The notes beneath the pieces are model-generated. The model made no database searches. It was given only the letters and a program-made list of their open reading frames with translations, and had not been told where the DNA came from. Of a stretch of DNA of 64,000 nucleotides, positions 40,815 through 51,025 are shown one piece after another. The first letter of the stretch is position 1; the number at the start of each line of letters is the position of its first letter. The DNA comes from Erythrobacter sp. WG (GTDB lineage: Bacteria; Pseudomonadota; Alphaproteobacteria; Sphingomonadales; Sphingomonadaceae): NCBI RefSeq assembly GCF_026586795.1, contig NZ_JAPFGY010000017.1, forward strand, positions 1 through 64,000, given 5' to 3'. The position numbers were made by a program, and so were the translations under genes.

Positions 40815-43357
40815 CCCTGTCATTCACTGCTGCGCGCGAGGCGCTGTCGCGCGGCCTCTTCGCTGACACCGCGACACCGGAGAAGCCGCGCGGGCACTTC
40901 GGGCTCGACATGCTCTCCGACTGGCTCCCCTACCGCGTCTATGACGAGGGCGCGAAGCTCTACCGCAACGCCCGCTCGAAGGGCTTCATCCTCGAAGTCA
41001 CGCCGCTGATCGGAGCAGACGAGCGCACCGGCGAGATCCTCGGCCAGTTCTTCTCCGAAGGCCTGCCGCCCGGTGCCTGCCTGCAGCTCCTCAATTTCGG
41101 CTCGCCGCGGATTGGTTCGATCATCGGCCCGTGGTTTGCGCCGCGCTATGAGCAGGGCGGGATCTACGAGGCCATCGCCCGGGCGCGCACGCAGCGGCTC
41201 TATGACCTGGTCTGGACCTCGGGGGCGGCGCATGCGCCGTTCCATGCTCGCAACGTCAGGGTGATCGTCTCGCTTGGCGTGCCGGTGCCCGGCCCAGTGA
41301 CGGACGCTGAACTCAGCGAATGCCGCGAGGGCCTCATCGGCATGCTGCGCTCGCTCGGGCTCGAAGCTCACGATTTGCGGCCTGCGGGGCTGCTCGCGCT
41401 GATCGACGAGCTGACCTCGCCGACCACGGCGCACGAGGCCGACGCACATGATTGGAATCCGCATGATACGCTCGATGTCCAGGCGATCCGCCGCGACATC
41501 GAGGTCGAAGTCGAGGATGACCGCCTGATCTTGCGGACCGAACGGTTCCGCGAGACCGGCCGCGATGCGCTGGGTCATCCCGAGATCGGCGCCTGCTATC
41601 CCGATCATTTCGACATCCGTCACTTCGCAGTGCGGAGCACGCCCCAGCGCTGGGCACCCTGGGAATGCGCGCGGCTGATCGGCGACATGTTCACTGACAA
41701 GCTGCGCTTCCCCTGCCCGGTCGCGACCATGCTCTGCCTCGTCTATCCGGACCAGGAAGCAGCGGCCGCGCGTGCGGGCTTCAAATTCATGCGCACCACC
41801 AGCCTCGAGGCGACCAAGAGCGCGCGCTTCCTGCCGCGCCTCTCAGAACAATCGGCTGAATGGCGGCATGTCCAGACCGAGCTTCAGTCGGGCAAGAAGC
41901 TCGTGAAGCTGTTCTACGGGCTCACCAGCATTTCGCCGCTCGGGCAGGGCGACACGCATGAGCGGGTGATCAAGGCGATCTACAAGGCTGCCGGATGGGA
42001 TCTAGCCGACGAGCGCTTCCTTCAGCTCCAGGGTTTGGTCGCCGCCTTCCCGCTGAGCCTTGCTGACGGGCTTGGCGAGGACATGGCGCGGCTCAAGCGC
42101 TTCAGGACCATGCTCTCGACCACGGCGGCCAATATCGCACCGCTCCAGGGCGAATATCTCGGCGGCCCGGTCCCGCACCTGCTGCTGGTCGGCCGGCGCG
42201 GACAACCCTTCTGGTGGTCGCCGTTCGAGAACACGGCCGGCAATCACAACATCGCGATCTGCGGCAAGTCGGGTTCGGGCAAATCGGTGCTGCTTCAGGA
42301 GCTCTGTGCCGCGCTGCGCGGTGCAGGTGCCAAGGTGGTGGTGATCGATGACGGGCGCAGCTTCGAGCATTCGGTCAAGCTCCAGGGCGGGACCTTTGTC
42401 GAGTTCACGCTCGCCTCGGGTTTCTCGCTCAATCCCTTCTCGATGGTTGATGATGCCCGCGCGCATCAGGACGAGGATTACCGGCTCGACTGCTTTGCCA
42501 TGATCAAGGCGATCATCGGCCAGATGGCGCGGCCGGGCACCGCGCCGAGCGATACCGAGCGCGGCCTCATCGACCGCGCGGTCAACGCGACCTGGGAAGC
42601 ACTCGGCAGCGGAGCGGCGATTGACGATGTCGCCAACGCGCTCGCGCATTGCGAAAGCGAAGCGGGCCGTGACCTTGCCACCGCGATCGGACCCTTCTGC
42701 CGCGGCGGCAGCTATGGCGGGTTTTTTGCGGGCAAGGCGAGCTTCGCGCTCGATGATGACTTCACGGTCTTCGAGATGAGCGACCTTGCAAGCCGCGAAG
42801 AGCTGCGCAGCGTGGTGCTCTCGGCGATCATGTTCATGACCAGCCAGGCAATGACCCGGACATCGCGCAGCACCCGCAAGCTGCTGCTGATCGACGAGGC
42901 CTGGGCGATGCTCAAGGGCGGCTCGATGGGCGAGTTCGTCGAGACCTATGCCCGCACGGCGCGCAAATATGGCGGGGCGCTCGCCACCGCCACCCAGTCG
43001 CTTAATGACTACTACAAGTCGGATGGCGCGCGCGCGGCGCTCGAAAACAGCGACTGGATGCTGGTGCTCCAGCAGAAGGCTGAGACCATCGCCGACTTCA
43101 GGGCCAATGCCCGGCTCGACATGGATGATCGCACCGAGACCTTGATCCGGTCACTGAAGCGCTCGGGCACCGAGTACAGCGAGGTGTTCATCAAGGGACC
43201 CGAGACCGAGGCAATCGGCCGGTTGGTGCTCGATCCCTTCTCGGCGACGGTCTATTCCTCCGACCCCGACACTTACGCGGCGATCCAGGAATACGAACGG
43301 CGCGGGCATAGCCTGGCCGATGCGATCCGCATGGTTGCGGGGAGTGCCAAGGCATGA
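40811..43357 (+). CDS. traC: conjugative transfer ATPase TraC
   Basis: An 848-residue VirB4-like ATPase that powers pilus assembly: Walker A CGKSGSGKSVL near residue 484, Walker B LLLIDEAWAML near 693, and the motifs ARTARKYGGALATATQSLNDYY and RRGHSLADAIRMV near the end. Starts GTG 40811, coupled to traV. Confidence 0.97.
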   Translation: MTLSFTAAREALSRGLFADTATPEKPRGHFGLDMLSDWLPYRVYDEGAKLYRNARSKGFILEVTPLIGADERTGEILGQFFSEGLPPGACLQLLNFGSPRIGSIIGPWFAPRYEQGGIYEAIARARTQRLYDLVWTSGAAHAPFHARNVRVIVSLGVPVPGPVTDAELSECREGLIGMLRSLGLEAHDLRPAGLLALIDELTSPTTAHEADAHDWNPHDTLDVQAIRRDIEVEVEDDRLILRTERFRETGRDALGHPEIGACYPDHFDIRHFAVRSTPQRWAPWECARLIGDMFTDKLRFPCPVATMLCLVYPDQEAAAARAGFKFMRTTSLEATKSARFLPRLSEQSAEWRHVQTELQSGKKLVKLFYGLTSISPLGQGDTHERVIKAIYKAAGWDLADERFLQLQGLVAAFPLSLADGLGEDMARLKRFRTMLSTTAANIAPLQGEYLGGPVPHLLLVGRRGQPFWWSPFENTAGNHNIAICGKSGSGKSVLLQELCAALRGAGAKVVVIDDGRSFEHSVKLQGGTFVEFTLASGFSLNPFSMVDDARAHQDEDYRLDCFAMIKAIIGQMARPGTAPSDTERGLIDRAVNATWEALGSGAAIDDVANALAHCESEAGRDLATAIGPFCRGGSYGGFFAGKASFALDDDFTVFEMSDLASREELRSVVLSAIMFMTSQAMTRTSRSTRKLLLIDEAWAMLKGGSMGEFVETYARTARKYGGALATATQSLNDYYKSDGARAALENSDWMLVLQQKAETIADFRANARLDMDDRTETLIRSLKRSGTEYSEVFIKGPETEAIGRLVLDPFSATVYSSDPDTYAAIQEYERRGHSLADAIRMVAGSAKA

Positions 43358-43731
43358 CTGCGCGCCTCATCAACCAAGGCGGCCGCGCCGACCGCCAGCA
43401 ACTGCTACGCCGCCTGCGGGGGTTCTGCTTCGTTCTGATCGAGGCAGCGGGCTTTGCCGTCACCTCGATCCTGATCGTGCTCGGATTGCCGCTGGCGTTG
43501 TTCCTGTTCGTGGCAGGCTGGGACCTTGGCGGGCTGTTCGCCCAGCTGGATAATCTCGCCGAACGCTACCTGGCGGCTGATGCTGTGCGGCGCAGCCTGT
43601 TCAGTCAGGACCTCATGACCTCCTTCGCCATCGTGCTTGGCGCGGTGACGCTGCTGCGCATGCCGCGCTTCCTTAAGCGCCTCATGAGCGAGATCGATCA
43701 CCAGCAAGCTGGGGAGAGCCAGAATGGCTGA
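43354..43731 (+). CDS. two-TM protein of the transfer operon
   Basis: A 125-residue protein with a helix pair (FCFVLIEAAGFAVTSILIVLGLPLALFLFVAGW, long and probably one or two passes; and DLMTSFAIVLGAVTLLRM). It lies between traC and trbI, overlapping each by 4-8 bases, a place often filled by an unnamed membrane protein in this family of clusters. Function unknown. Confidence 0.75.
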   Translation: MTARLINQGGRADRQQLLRRLRGFCFVLIEAAGFAVTSILIVLGLPLALFLFVAGWDLGGLFAQLDNLAERYLAADAVRRSLFSQDLMTSFAIVLGAVTLLRMPRFLKRLMSEIDHQQAGESQNG

Positions 43732-44110
43732 GGCAAGACGCATCCCCACCATCGACCCGCGCTTGGCGCTCAAGCTCATCGCCGTGCTCGCGCTTGTCGC
43801 CGCGCTCCTTTGGGCAGCCTGGGTCAGCCGGGAGCTCAGCGCGCCGCGCCAGCAGATGGTCACGGTTCGCCTGGCGGAGACCATCGCCGCCTTTGTCGAT
43901 GCCGAAGCGCGCAGCGGGGGTGACCCTGAAGCCAGCCAGGCGCGCGTACTTGCCTTCCTCAAGGCCTCGGAGCGCGCGGTCGCCGAAATGGGCACCGGCG
44001 GGCGCGTGGTGCTGGTGAGCGAAGCGGTGCTGGCAGGCGATGCGCCCGATGCCACCGAAGAGCTCAAGGTCCGGATCATGCGCCAGCTGGCGAAGGGAGA
44101 GCCGCAATGA
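43724..44110 (+). CDS. trbI: TrbI-like conjugation protein
   Basis: A 128-residue F-type TrbI-like protein: one N-terminal helix (LIAVLALVAALLWAAWV) and a periplasmic part with QQMVTVRLAETIAAFVDAEARSGG. The size and place next to the S26 peptidase and traW are as in other F-type systems. The sequence is only weakly diagnostic. Confidence 0.8.
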   Translation: MAEARRIPTIDPRLALKLIAVLALVAALLWAAWVSRELSAPRQQMVTVRLAETIAAFVDAEARSGGDPEASQARVLAFLKASERAVAEMGTGGRVVLVSEAVLAGDAPDATEELKVRIMRQLAKGEPQ

Positions 44111-44628
44111 TGACGATCGCCAAGCGCGTCCTCCGCAGCCTGCGCCGCCCGCTCGTCCTGACCGGCCTTGTCTTGCTCCCGCTGGGCTGGGCGGCGGCCG
44201 ATGCCTTCGGCAAGGATCACGCTTTCCTCATCAACGCGAGCCCGAGCTTGCCGAACTGGGCATTCTGGCTTGATCGGAAGGCGCCCGTCGCGCGCGGCAG
44301 CCTGATCTTCTTTGCGCCGCCGCCGAGCCCATTGATCGAGGCCCACTTCGGGCAGGGTGCGCAGCTCTTTGGCAAACGCGTGCTCGGTGTCCCCGGGGAC
44401 GTGGTCAACCACCAAGGCGCGGCGGTCTTCATCAATGGCCGCAAAGTGGCCGAGCGTCTCGACCAGACGCGGCTCGGCATTTTGCTGCACCAAGGCCCTT
44501 CAGGCCGGATCCCGGAGGGCTGCTATTACACAGGCACCGCGCACCCGCGCGGGCTCGACAGCCGCTACGCCGAGATCGGTTGGGTCTGCCGGCCCCAGAT
44601 CATTGGCAGCGGGAGGGCGATCCTGTGA
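44107..44628 (+). CDS. S26-family signal peptidase (conjugation TraF type)
   Basis: A 173-residue peptidase: membrane helix (PLVLTGLVLLPLGWAAADAF), catalytic Ser in INASPSLPNW near residue 43, catalytic Lys in LFGKRVLGVPGDVV near 90, and the C-terminal PEGCYYTGTAHPRGLDSRYAEIGWV, the TraF/LepB box. It probably matures the TraA pilin. Overlaps traW by 4 bases. Confidence 0.92.
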   Translation: MMTIAKRVLRSLRRPLVLTGLVLLPLGWAAADAFGKDHAFLINASPSLPNWAFWLDRKAPVARGSLIFFAPPPSPLIEAHFGQGAQLFGKRVLGVPGDVVNHQGAAVFINGRKVAERLDQTRLGILLHQGPSGRIPEGCYYTGTAHPRGLDSRYAEIGWVCRPQIIGSGRAIL

Positions 44629-45263
44629 GAGCGCTGCTGCCTTCAAGCCTCATACTGATGCTCTGCCTGTGGCCTGAGCCTGCCGCGGCGCGGGACTATG
44701 GCCAGCGCGGGACGGTCTTCCCGGTGATCGAAGCCGATCTTCTCGAGCAGATCCGGCTGCGCCTTACGAGCATGGAGCAGTCGGGCGAGACCGCGCGGCG
44801 CAATGCAGAGCTAAAGCGCCGCACAATTGCCCGGGTCAATCGGCCCGATCCGGTGGCCGGCATCGCACGGGCGAGCACTGCAAGGGTCTGGAGTTTCGAT
44901 CCGACCATCACGTTGGGCGCAGACATCAGAGGCGCGAATGGCGCGTTGATCCATGCAGCCGGCACCATGGTCAATCCGCTCGACTCTGTGCGCCTGCGCG
45001 GTGATCTCCTGTTTCTCGACGGCGATGATCCCGACCAGCTCGCCTGGGCGCTCAGACAGGGCAAGGCCGCTAAGCTCATCCTGGTGAAGGGCGCGCCGCT
45101 CGAGCTGATGAAAGCGCGCCAGCGCCGCTTCTACTTCGACCAGGGCGGGCAGCTCATCGCCAAATTCGGGATTAAGGCTGTGCCGGCACGGGTGCGCCAG
45201 CAGGGCCGCTTGCTCGAGGTCAGCGAGATCGCACTGCCCCCCTCAAAGGGGCTGGTTCCATGA
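44625..45263 (+). CDS. traW: conjugative transfer protein TraW
   Basis: A 212-residue periplasmic protein (signal cut after PAAA): DYGQRGTVFPVIEADLLEQIRLRL, then PADIRGANGALIHAAGTMVNPLD-like strand pattern and FYFDQGGQLIAKFGIKAVPARVRQQGRLLEVSEIAL, both characteristic of TraW. GTG 44625 overlaps the peptidase stop and gives the signal peptide. Confidence 0.94.
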   Translation: MRALLPSSLILMLCLWPEPAAARDYGQRGTVFPVIEADLLEQIRLRLTSMEQSGETARRNAELKRRTIARVNRPDPVAGIARASTARVWSFDPTITLGADIRGANGALIHAAGTMVNPLDSVRLRGDLLFLDGDDPDQLAWALRQGKAAKLILVKGAPLELMKARQRRFYFDQGGQLIAKFGIKAVPARVRQQGRLLEVSEIALPPSKGLVP

Positions 45264-46273
45264 GCCGTGCGCGCAAACTGGCGATGAGCCTGCTGGCCGC
45301 CCTCGGGCTTGCCACCGCTAGCCCGGCGCTGGCTGATGCCGGCCCCGGCAAATGCACCGGAAGCTTCGTCAATCCGATCACGGATATCTGCTGGTCGTGC
45401 CTCTTTCCGATCTCGATCGGCGGGCTCGATATCTGGCCCTCGAACCGGCCCGATCCCGACAACCCGGACCTGCCGCTGTGCCTGTGCGGCATCCGGCCGG
45501 GGATCGCGATGGGGTTCTGGGAGCCGGTGCGGCTTGCCGATGTCAGCATGAAACCGTGGTGCTTCGTCAACCTTGGCGGGCTGAAGCTCGATCCCGGGTT
45601 CGATATCGGCTTTCGCTCGATCTCGGGACCCTCGGCCGTGGGCGGCGCGAGCCAATACTACTCAAGTTGGCATGTCCATTGGTATGCCTATCCGCTGATC
45701 TACTGGATGGAGATCGTCGCCGATTTTCTCTGCCTTGAGGCAGGTTCTATCGACATCCTCTATATCTCCGAGATCGATCCGCTGTGGCAGGACAGCGAGC
45801 TCACCGCGATTATCAATCCCGAGGCGGTGCTGTTCGCCAACCCCTTGGCGCTCGCGGCGTGTGCCGCTGACTGCATCGCATCGACCGCCAAGCTGCCGCT
45901 CGATGAGATGTTCTGGTGCGCTGGCTGCCAGGGCGCGATGTACCCGATGAACGGTAATGTCTCGGCCTCGATCGGGCATGTCCAGGCCTCGCGGTTGGTG
46001 CTGTCGCGCTTTGCCTACAAGCTCCACCGCCAGCTGGTCGCCTGGGGGACGATGGGCTCCGAGGGGCTTTGCGGCAAATACCTCATGCCGGTGATGAGGA
46101 AGCAACAATACCGCTTCCAGGCCACCAATCCGAGCCCCGCCACCAGCGGCCGATATGCCTGCCCGCCGATTGGCGCCTCCACCACCTTTCAACCGGCCGG
46201 ACAGGTCATCCCCGCGATTGGCGAGGACATGGGATACCTCGTTTGGCGCAAGCGGAACTGCTGCGCGCTATGA
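45260..46273 (+). CDS. traU: conjugative transfer protein TraU
   Basis: A 337-residue secreted, Cys-rich protein (signal cut after ALA): CTGSFVNPITDICWSCLFPISIGG and CLCGIRPGIAMGFWEPVRLADVS are diagnostic of TraU. Overlaps traW and trbC with ATGA arrangements. Confidence 0.96.
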   Translation: MSRARKLAMSLLAALGLATASPALADAGPGKCTGSFVNPITDICWSCLFPISIGGLDIWPSNRPDPDNPDLPLCLCGIRPGIAMGFWEPVRLADVSMKPWCFVNLGGLKLDPGFDIGFRSISGPSAVGGASQYYSSWHVHWYAYPLIYWMEIVADFLCLEAGSIDILYISEIDPLWQDSELTAIINPEAVLFANPLALAACAADCIASTAKLPLDEMFWCAGCQGAMYPMNGNVSASIGHVQASRLVLSRFAYKLHRQLVAWGTMGSEGLCGKYLMPVMRKQQYRFQATNPSPATSGRYACPPIGASTTFQPAGQVIPAIGEDMGYLVWRKRNCCAL

Positions 46274-47022
46274 ACAAGCATCTCCTCCTGATCCCGCTCG
46301 GCTTCGCCGTCTCGCTTGCTGGCCTGGCGCTCGCGCAGACTGCGCCCGATGGTCTCGATCTCGAGACGATCCGCAAGCGCGCAAGCGAGCACGCCAGCGA
46401 CGCCGAAGCGCTCGCCGCCAATGTCCACCAGCGGGCGGAAGCGCAGATTGAGGATGCGCGCGCAGTTCAGATGCAGACCCAGGATCGCCGTGCCGCTTAT
46501 GCTCAGAGCATCACGCCCACTCCCAGCGAGGCCCCGCTCGATTTCGACGCGATGATTGCGGGGCAAGCCGAAGCTGAAAAGGCAGCTCTTGGGAGAGGCC
46601 CGCGGTTCATCGCCTTTGCCAGCCTCTCAATGCCGCCGGCCGCTCTCAAGGCCCTGGTGCGCGACATGTCGCGCGCCGGCGGGGTCACCGTGCTGCGCGG
46701 CTTTCCGCAAGGCGATAGCGCGGCGTTCAAGAAGCGCCTCGCTACGATCTGGAGCAACCGCGAAGAGGCCGGATCGCTCGGGATCGATCCGAGGCTGTTC
46801 CGTGCGTTCGATATCAAGGCGGCGCCCAGCTTCGTGATGCTGAGCACTGATTTCAGCCCATGCGACGGGTTCGACTGCACGAGCGCGGTTCCGCCGCATG
46901 ACCGCATCGCCGGCAATATCAGCGTCGGCGAAGTCCTCGAGACCTTTGCGGGCGGACAAGGCCCGGGCGCCGAACTTGCCCGCCTCCATCTGCGCCAGCT
47001 TGAACAGGAGAACCGCCCATGA
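46270..47022 (+). CDS. trbC: conjugation protein TrbC (F type)
   Basis: A 250-residue periplasmic protein (signal cut after LALAQ): a helical region, then a thioredoxin-like TrbC_Ftype domain, FIAFASLSMPPAALKALVRDMSRAGGVTVLRGFPQGD and KAAPSFVMLSTDF, in which the active cysteines are absent. Stop overlaps the traN start (ATGA 47019-47022). Confidence 0.92.
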   Translation: MNKHLLLIPLGFAVSLAGLALAQTAPDGLDLETIRKRASEHASDAEALAANVHQRAEAQIEDARAVQMQTQDRRAAYAQSITPTPSEAPLDFDAMIAGQAEAEKAALGRGPRFIAFASLSMPPAALKALVRDMSRAGGVTVLRGFPQGDSAAFKKRLATIWSNREEAGSLGIDPRLFRAFDIKAAPSFVMLSTDFSPCDGFDCTSAVPPHDRIAGNISVGEVLETFAGGQGPGAELARLHLRQLEQENRP

Positions 47023-48749
47023 TCCGCACGATGATCACGACATTGCTTGGGCTCCTCACAGCCTCAACACTGGCGCTTCCTGTCGCGGCCCAGACCCGCG
47101 AGGAGGCCAAGGCAGATGGCAAGGCTTTCGCGACCGAGGCGCGCGGCACCGCGCGCGAGGCAGCGACCACAAACCCTGACGGCGCGCGCATTCCCAACTT
47201 CGATCGCACAGCCACCCGCGACCTCGAACAGCTTGCGCGCGACCCTGACCAGATCGAAGCGCGTGGGCGCAGCGCCGCGCCGACCAGCCCGGCGCTGCGC
47301 GCAATCCGCGACAGCATGGCGTCGCGCGCGCAGTTCGATCCAAACGAAATCGACGCGCTGCTGTCCCGAAGCCAGGCCATCAACGCTGCGCCGCTCGATT
47401 ACACGAGCGGGATGTCGATCGGCGGCAGCCAAAGCACCTGCGTGCCGCTGCCGCCGGGCGCGGGAAGCGCCGGGACTTACATGGCGACATGCAATTCCGG
47501 GACCCGGCTCGAGCAGTCGCAAGGTCAATGCACTGTCCCGCTGACCGCGCGGGTTACCGAGAAAGGCGAGTGGCATTACCTCTGCAGTCCGCTGAGGGGC
47601 GGCAATGTCGATGACCTGCCCAGCTGCCGGGTCTTTGCTGATGCAAGCTGCGAGGTGACGGGGCACCGCGAGACCTGCCTGCAATGGTTCGACAATGGCG
47701 TTTCGCGCTTCTGTGCAGAGCCTGGCGTCCGGATCAACGAGCTGACCTGCGATGCTGAAGTCCCCGGCCAGACTGCTTTTTTCACCGCGACGCGGACTGC
47801 GGTTGAGACGGCACCCGACGAAAGCCAGTGCCTGGCCTTCAGCAACAATGCCGATTGCACATTGGATGCCGAGATTTGCACCGACAGCAATCTGCAGACC
47901 CGCGTCATTGGCGGGGTCTCCGTCACGCGCCCCTGCTGGGCCTGGGAGCGCAGCTACAGCTGCGCATCCAAGTCGCCTGCGAGCGACTGCAGCGACCTCG
48001 AAAGCCAGAGCGCGTGCCGCTTTGTCCGCGAAGAGTGCCTGACTGAAGAGGAGCCCTGCGAAACCTGGGAGCGGGTCTACGAGTGCGCGCTCCCGGCGAG
48101 CGGCACGCAGGCGCAATATGTTTGCGACGGCGATGTCTATTGCATCGACGGCTCGTGCGAGACGATCGAGCGCACCGCTAACAACGAATTCCGTGATGCG
48201 GTCACCGCGCTCCACGCGATGGACGAGGCGCGCAAGGATTTCGATCCTGACAGCCTGACGCTGTTCAAGGGCACCCGCAACACCTGCTCTTCGAAGGTCT
48301 TTGGCGTGCTCAATTGCTGCAAGGGCAAGGGCTTCCCCCTGATCCCGGGCATCAGCCTGTTGGTGTCGCTCGGCTGCTCGCGCGAGGAAACCTTGCTGCA
48401 TGAGCGCGATGCCAAAGGCCTGTGCGCCTATGTCGGGACCTATTGCTCGGACAAGGTGCTCGGCATCTGCGTGACCAAGCGCAAAGCCTATTGCTGCTTT
48501 GAATCGAAGCTCGCCCGGATCCTTCAGGAACAGGGGCGCCGCCAACTCCCCAAGCCCTGGAACACGCCCAAGCGCGAACAATGCGCTGGGTTCACGCTCG
48601 ATGAGTTTGCCCGGCTCGATCTCAGCCAAATGGATTTCAGCGAGGTCTATGCCGAGTTCACAGAGGCCGCGCGGCTCCCCGATGAGCTCGAGACCAGCGC
48701 GCTGATCCAGCAAAAGATCGAGGACTACTATGCGCGGGGTGGCCAATGA
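47019..48749 (+). CDS. traN: mating-pair stabilisation protein TraN
   Basis: A 576-residue secreted, extremely Cys-rich outer-membrane protein (signal cut near VAAQ). Recurrent Cys patterns such as CRVFADASCEVTGHRETCLQWF, CWAWERSYSC and LNCCKGKGFPLIPG are typical of TraN, which contacts the recipient outer membrane. The opposite strand is open over nearly the whole length but is a shadow. Confidence 0.96.
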   Translation: MIRTMITTLLGLLTASTLALPVAAQTREEAKADGKAFATEARGTAREAATTNPDGARIPNFDRTATRDLEQLARDPDQIEARGRSAAPTSPALRAIRDSMASRAQFDPNEIDALLSRSQAINAAPLDYTSGMSIGGSQSTCVPLPPGAGSAGTYMATCNSGTRLEQSQGQCTVPLTARVTEKGEWHYLCSPLRGGNVDDLPSCRVFADASCEVTGHRETCLQWFDNGVSRFCAEPGVRINELTCDAEVPGQTAFFTATRTAVETAPDESQCLAFSNNADCTLDAEICTDSNLQTRVIGGVSVTRPCWAWERSYSCASKSPASDCSDLESQSACRFVREECLTEEEPCETWERVYECALPASGTQAQYVCDGDVYCIDGSCETIERTANNEFRDAVTALHAMDEARKDFDPDSLTLFKGTRNTCSSKVFGVLNCCKGKGFPLIPGISLLVSLGCSREETLLHERDAKGLCAYVGTYCSDKVLGICVTKRKAYCCFESKLARILQEQGRRQLPKPWNTPKREQCAGFTLDEFARLDLSQMDFSEVYAEFTEAARLPDELETSALIQQKIEDYYARGGQ

Positions 48750-49573
48750 TGGTCCGCGCGCCTTTTCTCAGCATCCTCGCCGCCGGCGCCATGCTGGCCC
48801 TGCAGGCAACTTCGCCGCTCGCGGCCCAGACTCAGACCGAAACCACTGAGGCGACGGCGCAGGACGATGATCTCTACTGCGCGAAGCGCAAGCTCGGTTA
48901 CTGGTTCTACTGCGTGAAGCCGGTCCCAGCGCCCAAGCCGAAGCCCGCACAACCCGAGCAGGCTGCGTCCGCCGCGCAGGAACTCGACGCGATCACCGGG
49001 ACCTTGCGCGAGCTGAAGGCGCGCGCGGTGCTCTATCCCACACCGGAGAACGTCACCGCCTATATCCGCTTCCAGCGCGAACAGCTCGACCGCGCCTCGC
49101 TCTTCTCAGACGTGTGGCAGCGTGCCATCTGGCAGGACCCTGCGCTCGACTACACACTTGAGCGTCCGGTCGGCGCGCTTGCCAAGAAGCAGTGGCAAGA
49201 TGCGCGTGCAGCTGACCGTGACGCTGTCATGGCCAGGCTCTCACAGCGCTATGGTCTGTTCTATTTCTATTCCCAGACCTGCGGCGCCTGCGAAGTGATG
49301 AGCCCGATCGTGCGATCGATCGCCGATCGCTGGCGGATCACCGTGCGCGCGATCTCGACCGATGGCGGTCCGTCGCGCCATTTCCCTGACTACAAGGTCG
49401 AGAGTGGCCAGCGTGCGCGCATGGGCCTCGAGCCCGGAATCACCCCTACCTTGGTCCTGTGGGACAGCGTGCTGAAGCGCCCGATCCCGATCGGATACGG
49501 CGTGCTGTCGGCCGACGAGCTTCAGGACCGCATCTACCTCCTGACCGCGAAGGAAGCCGGCCATGACTACTAG
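48746..49573 (+). CDS. traF: conjugative transfer pilus protein TraF (thioredoxin-like)
   Basis: A 275-residue periplasmic protein (signal cut after LAAQ): YCAKRKLGYWFYCVKP and FYFYSQTCGACEVMSPIVRSIAD with CGAC near residue 179, the redox-type site kept in some TraF proteins. Overlaps traN by 4 bases and traH by 11. Confidence 0.94.
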   Translation: MMVRAPFLSILAAGAMLALQATSPLAAQTQTETTEATAQDDDLYCAKRKLGYWFYCVKPVPAPKPKPAQPEQAASAAQELDAITGTLRELKARAVLYPTPENVTAYIRFQREQLDRASLFSDVWQRAIWQDPALDYTLERPVGALAKKQWQDARAADRDAVMARLSQRYGLFYFYSQTCGACEVMSPIVRSIADRWRITVRAISTDGGPSRHFPDYKVESGQRARMGLEPGITPTLVLWDSVLKRPIPIGYGVLSADELQDRIYLLTAKEAGHDY

Positions 49574-51014
49574 GATCATCCGCAATGCCGCGCTTGCGCT
49601 GGCGGCCGCCAGCATGGTGGCGTCTCCGCTCGCCGCGCCGCTTTCGGCCAATGTTGGCGATAGCATGGACCGCTTCATGGATGACATGGGCGCGGCCGCG
49701 AATGTGACGGGGCCAAGCGCCTTCGAAGGGCAATCGGCCGGCTATTACAGCCTGGGCAATGTCTGGACCCGCTTCCCCCAGAAGACCACCAACATCGCCA
49801 ACCTCCAGCTGCCGCGTGCGCGCGCCGGCTGCGGCGGCATCGATATCTTTGCAGGCTCCTTCTCTTTCATCAACGCAGGAGAAATCGTCGCGCTGATGAA
49901 GGCGGTGGCGAACAATGCGGTGGGCTTCGCCTTCAGCCTGGCGATCGATACGGTCTGCCCCGAGTGCAACAAGATCATGCAGGAGTTCAGCCAAAAGGCG
50001 CAGTTGATGAACAACCTCTCGATCAACTCCTGCGAGATGGCGCAGGGGCTGGTCGGCGGAATCTGGCCTAAGGGTGACCTTGCCGACAAGGCGATCTGCG
50101 AGGCGATCGGCAATTCGGAAGGTATCTTCACCGACTATGCCGCAGCCAAGCATGGCTGCGGCACGCGGGGCCAGCGCAGTGCGACCAATCAGGGCGGCGG
50201 GGCGGACTATGCCGACGTCAATCCTGGCGTTGCGCGCAACTACACCTGGCACGTGCTGAAGAAGAGCGCCTTCTTCAATCCCGGCGGCAGCTTCGACCGC
50301 GAGCTGGCCGAGTATGCGATGACCCTGATCGGCACGGTCATCTACGTTCCGCCCAAGGACGACGAGCAGGGCAAGTTCGTCCCCTTTGCCGGCGATGCCT
50401 CTTCGACACTTGTGACCGCGCTTCTCGACGGAACACAAGGTCAGTCGGTGCGCGTGTTCCAGTGCGACGAGCCTGATCAGTGCCTCAACCCCACATTCCA
50501 GCAGATGAGCCTTGCGAGCGCCAAGGCAATCCGGCCGCGGGTCGCGCGCCTGATCGGCAGCATGGTCGAGGCGATCCGCAGCGATAGCGCGATCGGCAAT
50601 GAGGAGAAGGAACTCCTCCAGGTTGCCTCGGTGCCGCTCTACAAGATCCTGACCGTCCAGGCTGCTTACGGCCGGGGCATGGCGACCGATGATCGCAACA
50701 CGCTCGCCGAGATTGCCAGCATCGATCTTCTCTATGCCGTGCTCGAGCGGATCACCTCTGAGGCGGGCCGCTCGATGGCAAGCTTCATTGCGGCCGATGA
50801 AGCCAAGCTCGCGATCTGGCGCGGCCAGGTCGCCGAGGTTCGCGCGAGCCTCGCACAGCGCCAGGCAACAGGCCAAGCGCGGGTCTCGGCGATCATGCAG
50901 ATCATCGAGAAGACCGCGATGATCGAGAACATGCTTGCTGCCTCGATGTCGCCGTCGATGGCGGCCGCGCTCGATTGGTCGCGCGGCATGCAGTCCCGCT
51001 CGATCATTCCTTAG
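49563..51014 (+). CDS. traH: conjugative transfer pilus protein TraH
   Basis: A 483-residue periplasmic protein (signal cut near LAAPLSA): FEGQSAGYYSLGNVWTR, CGGIDIFAGSFSFINAGEIVALMKAVANNAVGFAF and CPECNKIMQEF are TraH signatures. It stabilises the pilus assembly platform. Ends 11 bases before traG. Confidence 0.96.
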   Translation: MTTRIIRNAALALAAASMVASPLAAPLSANVGDSMDRFMDDMGAAANVTGPSAFEGQSAGYYSLGNVWTRFPQKTTNIANLQLPRARAGCGGIDIFAGSFSFINAGEIVALMKAVANNAVGFAFSLAIDTVCPECNKIMQEFSQKAQLMNNLSINSCEMAQGLVGGIWPKGDLADKAICEAIGNSEGIFTDYAAAKHGCGTRGQRSATNQGGGADYADVNPGVARNYTWHVLKKSAFFNPGGSFDRELAEYAMTLIGTVIYVPPKDDEQGKFVPFAGDASSTLVTALLDGTQGQSVRVFQCDEPDQCLNPTFQQMSLASAKAIRPRVARLIGSMVEAIRSDSAIGNEEKELLQVASVPLYKILTVQAAYGRGMATDDRNTLAEIASIDLLYAVLERITSEAGRSMASFIAADEAKLAIWRGQVAEVRASLAQRQATGQARVSAIMQIIEKTAMIENMLAASMSPSMAAALDWSRGMQSRSIIP

Positions 51015-51025
51015 GAGGCGGAGAG

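Noticed and set aside
47064-48746. Open frame (560 codons) on the minus strand
   Set aside because: Antisense to the Cys-rich traN gene; no motif and no SD.
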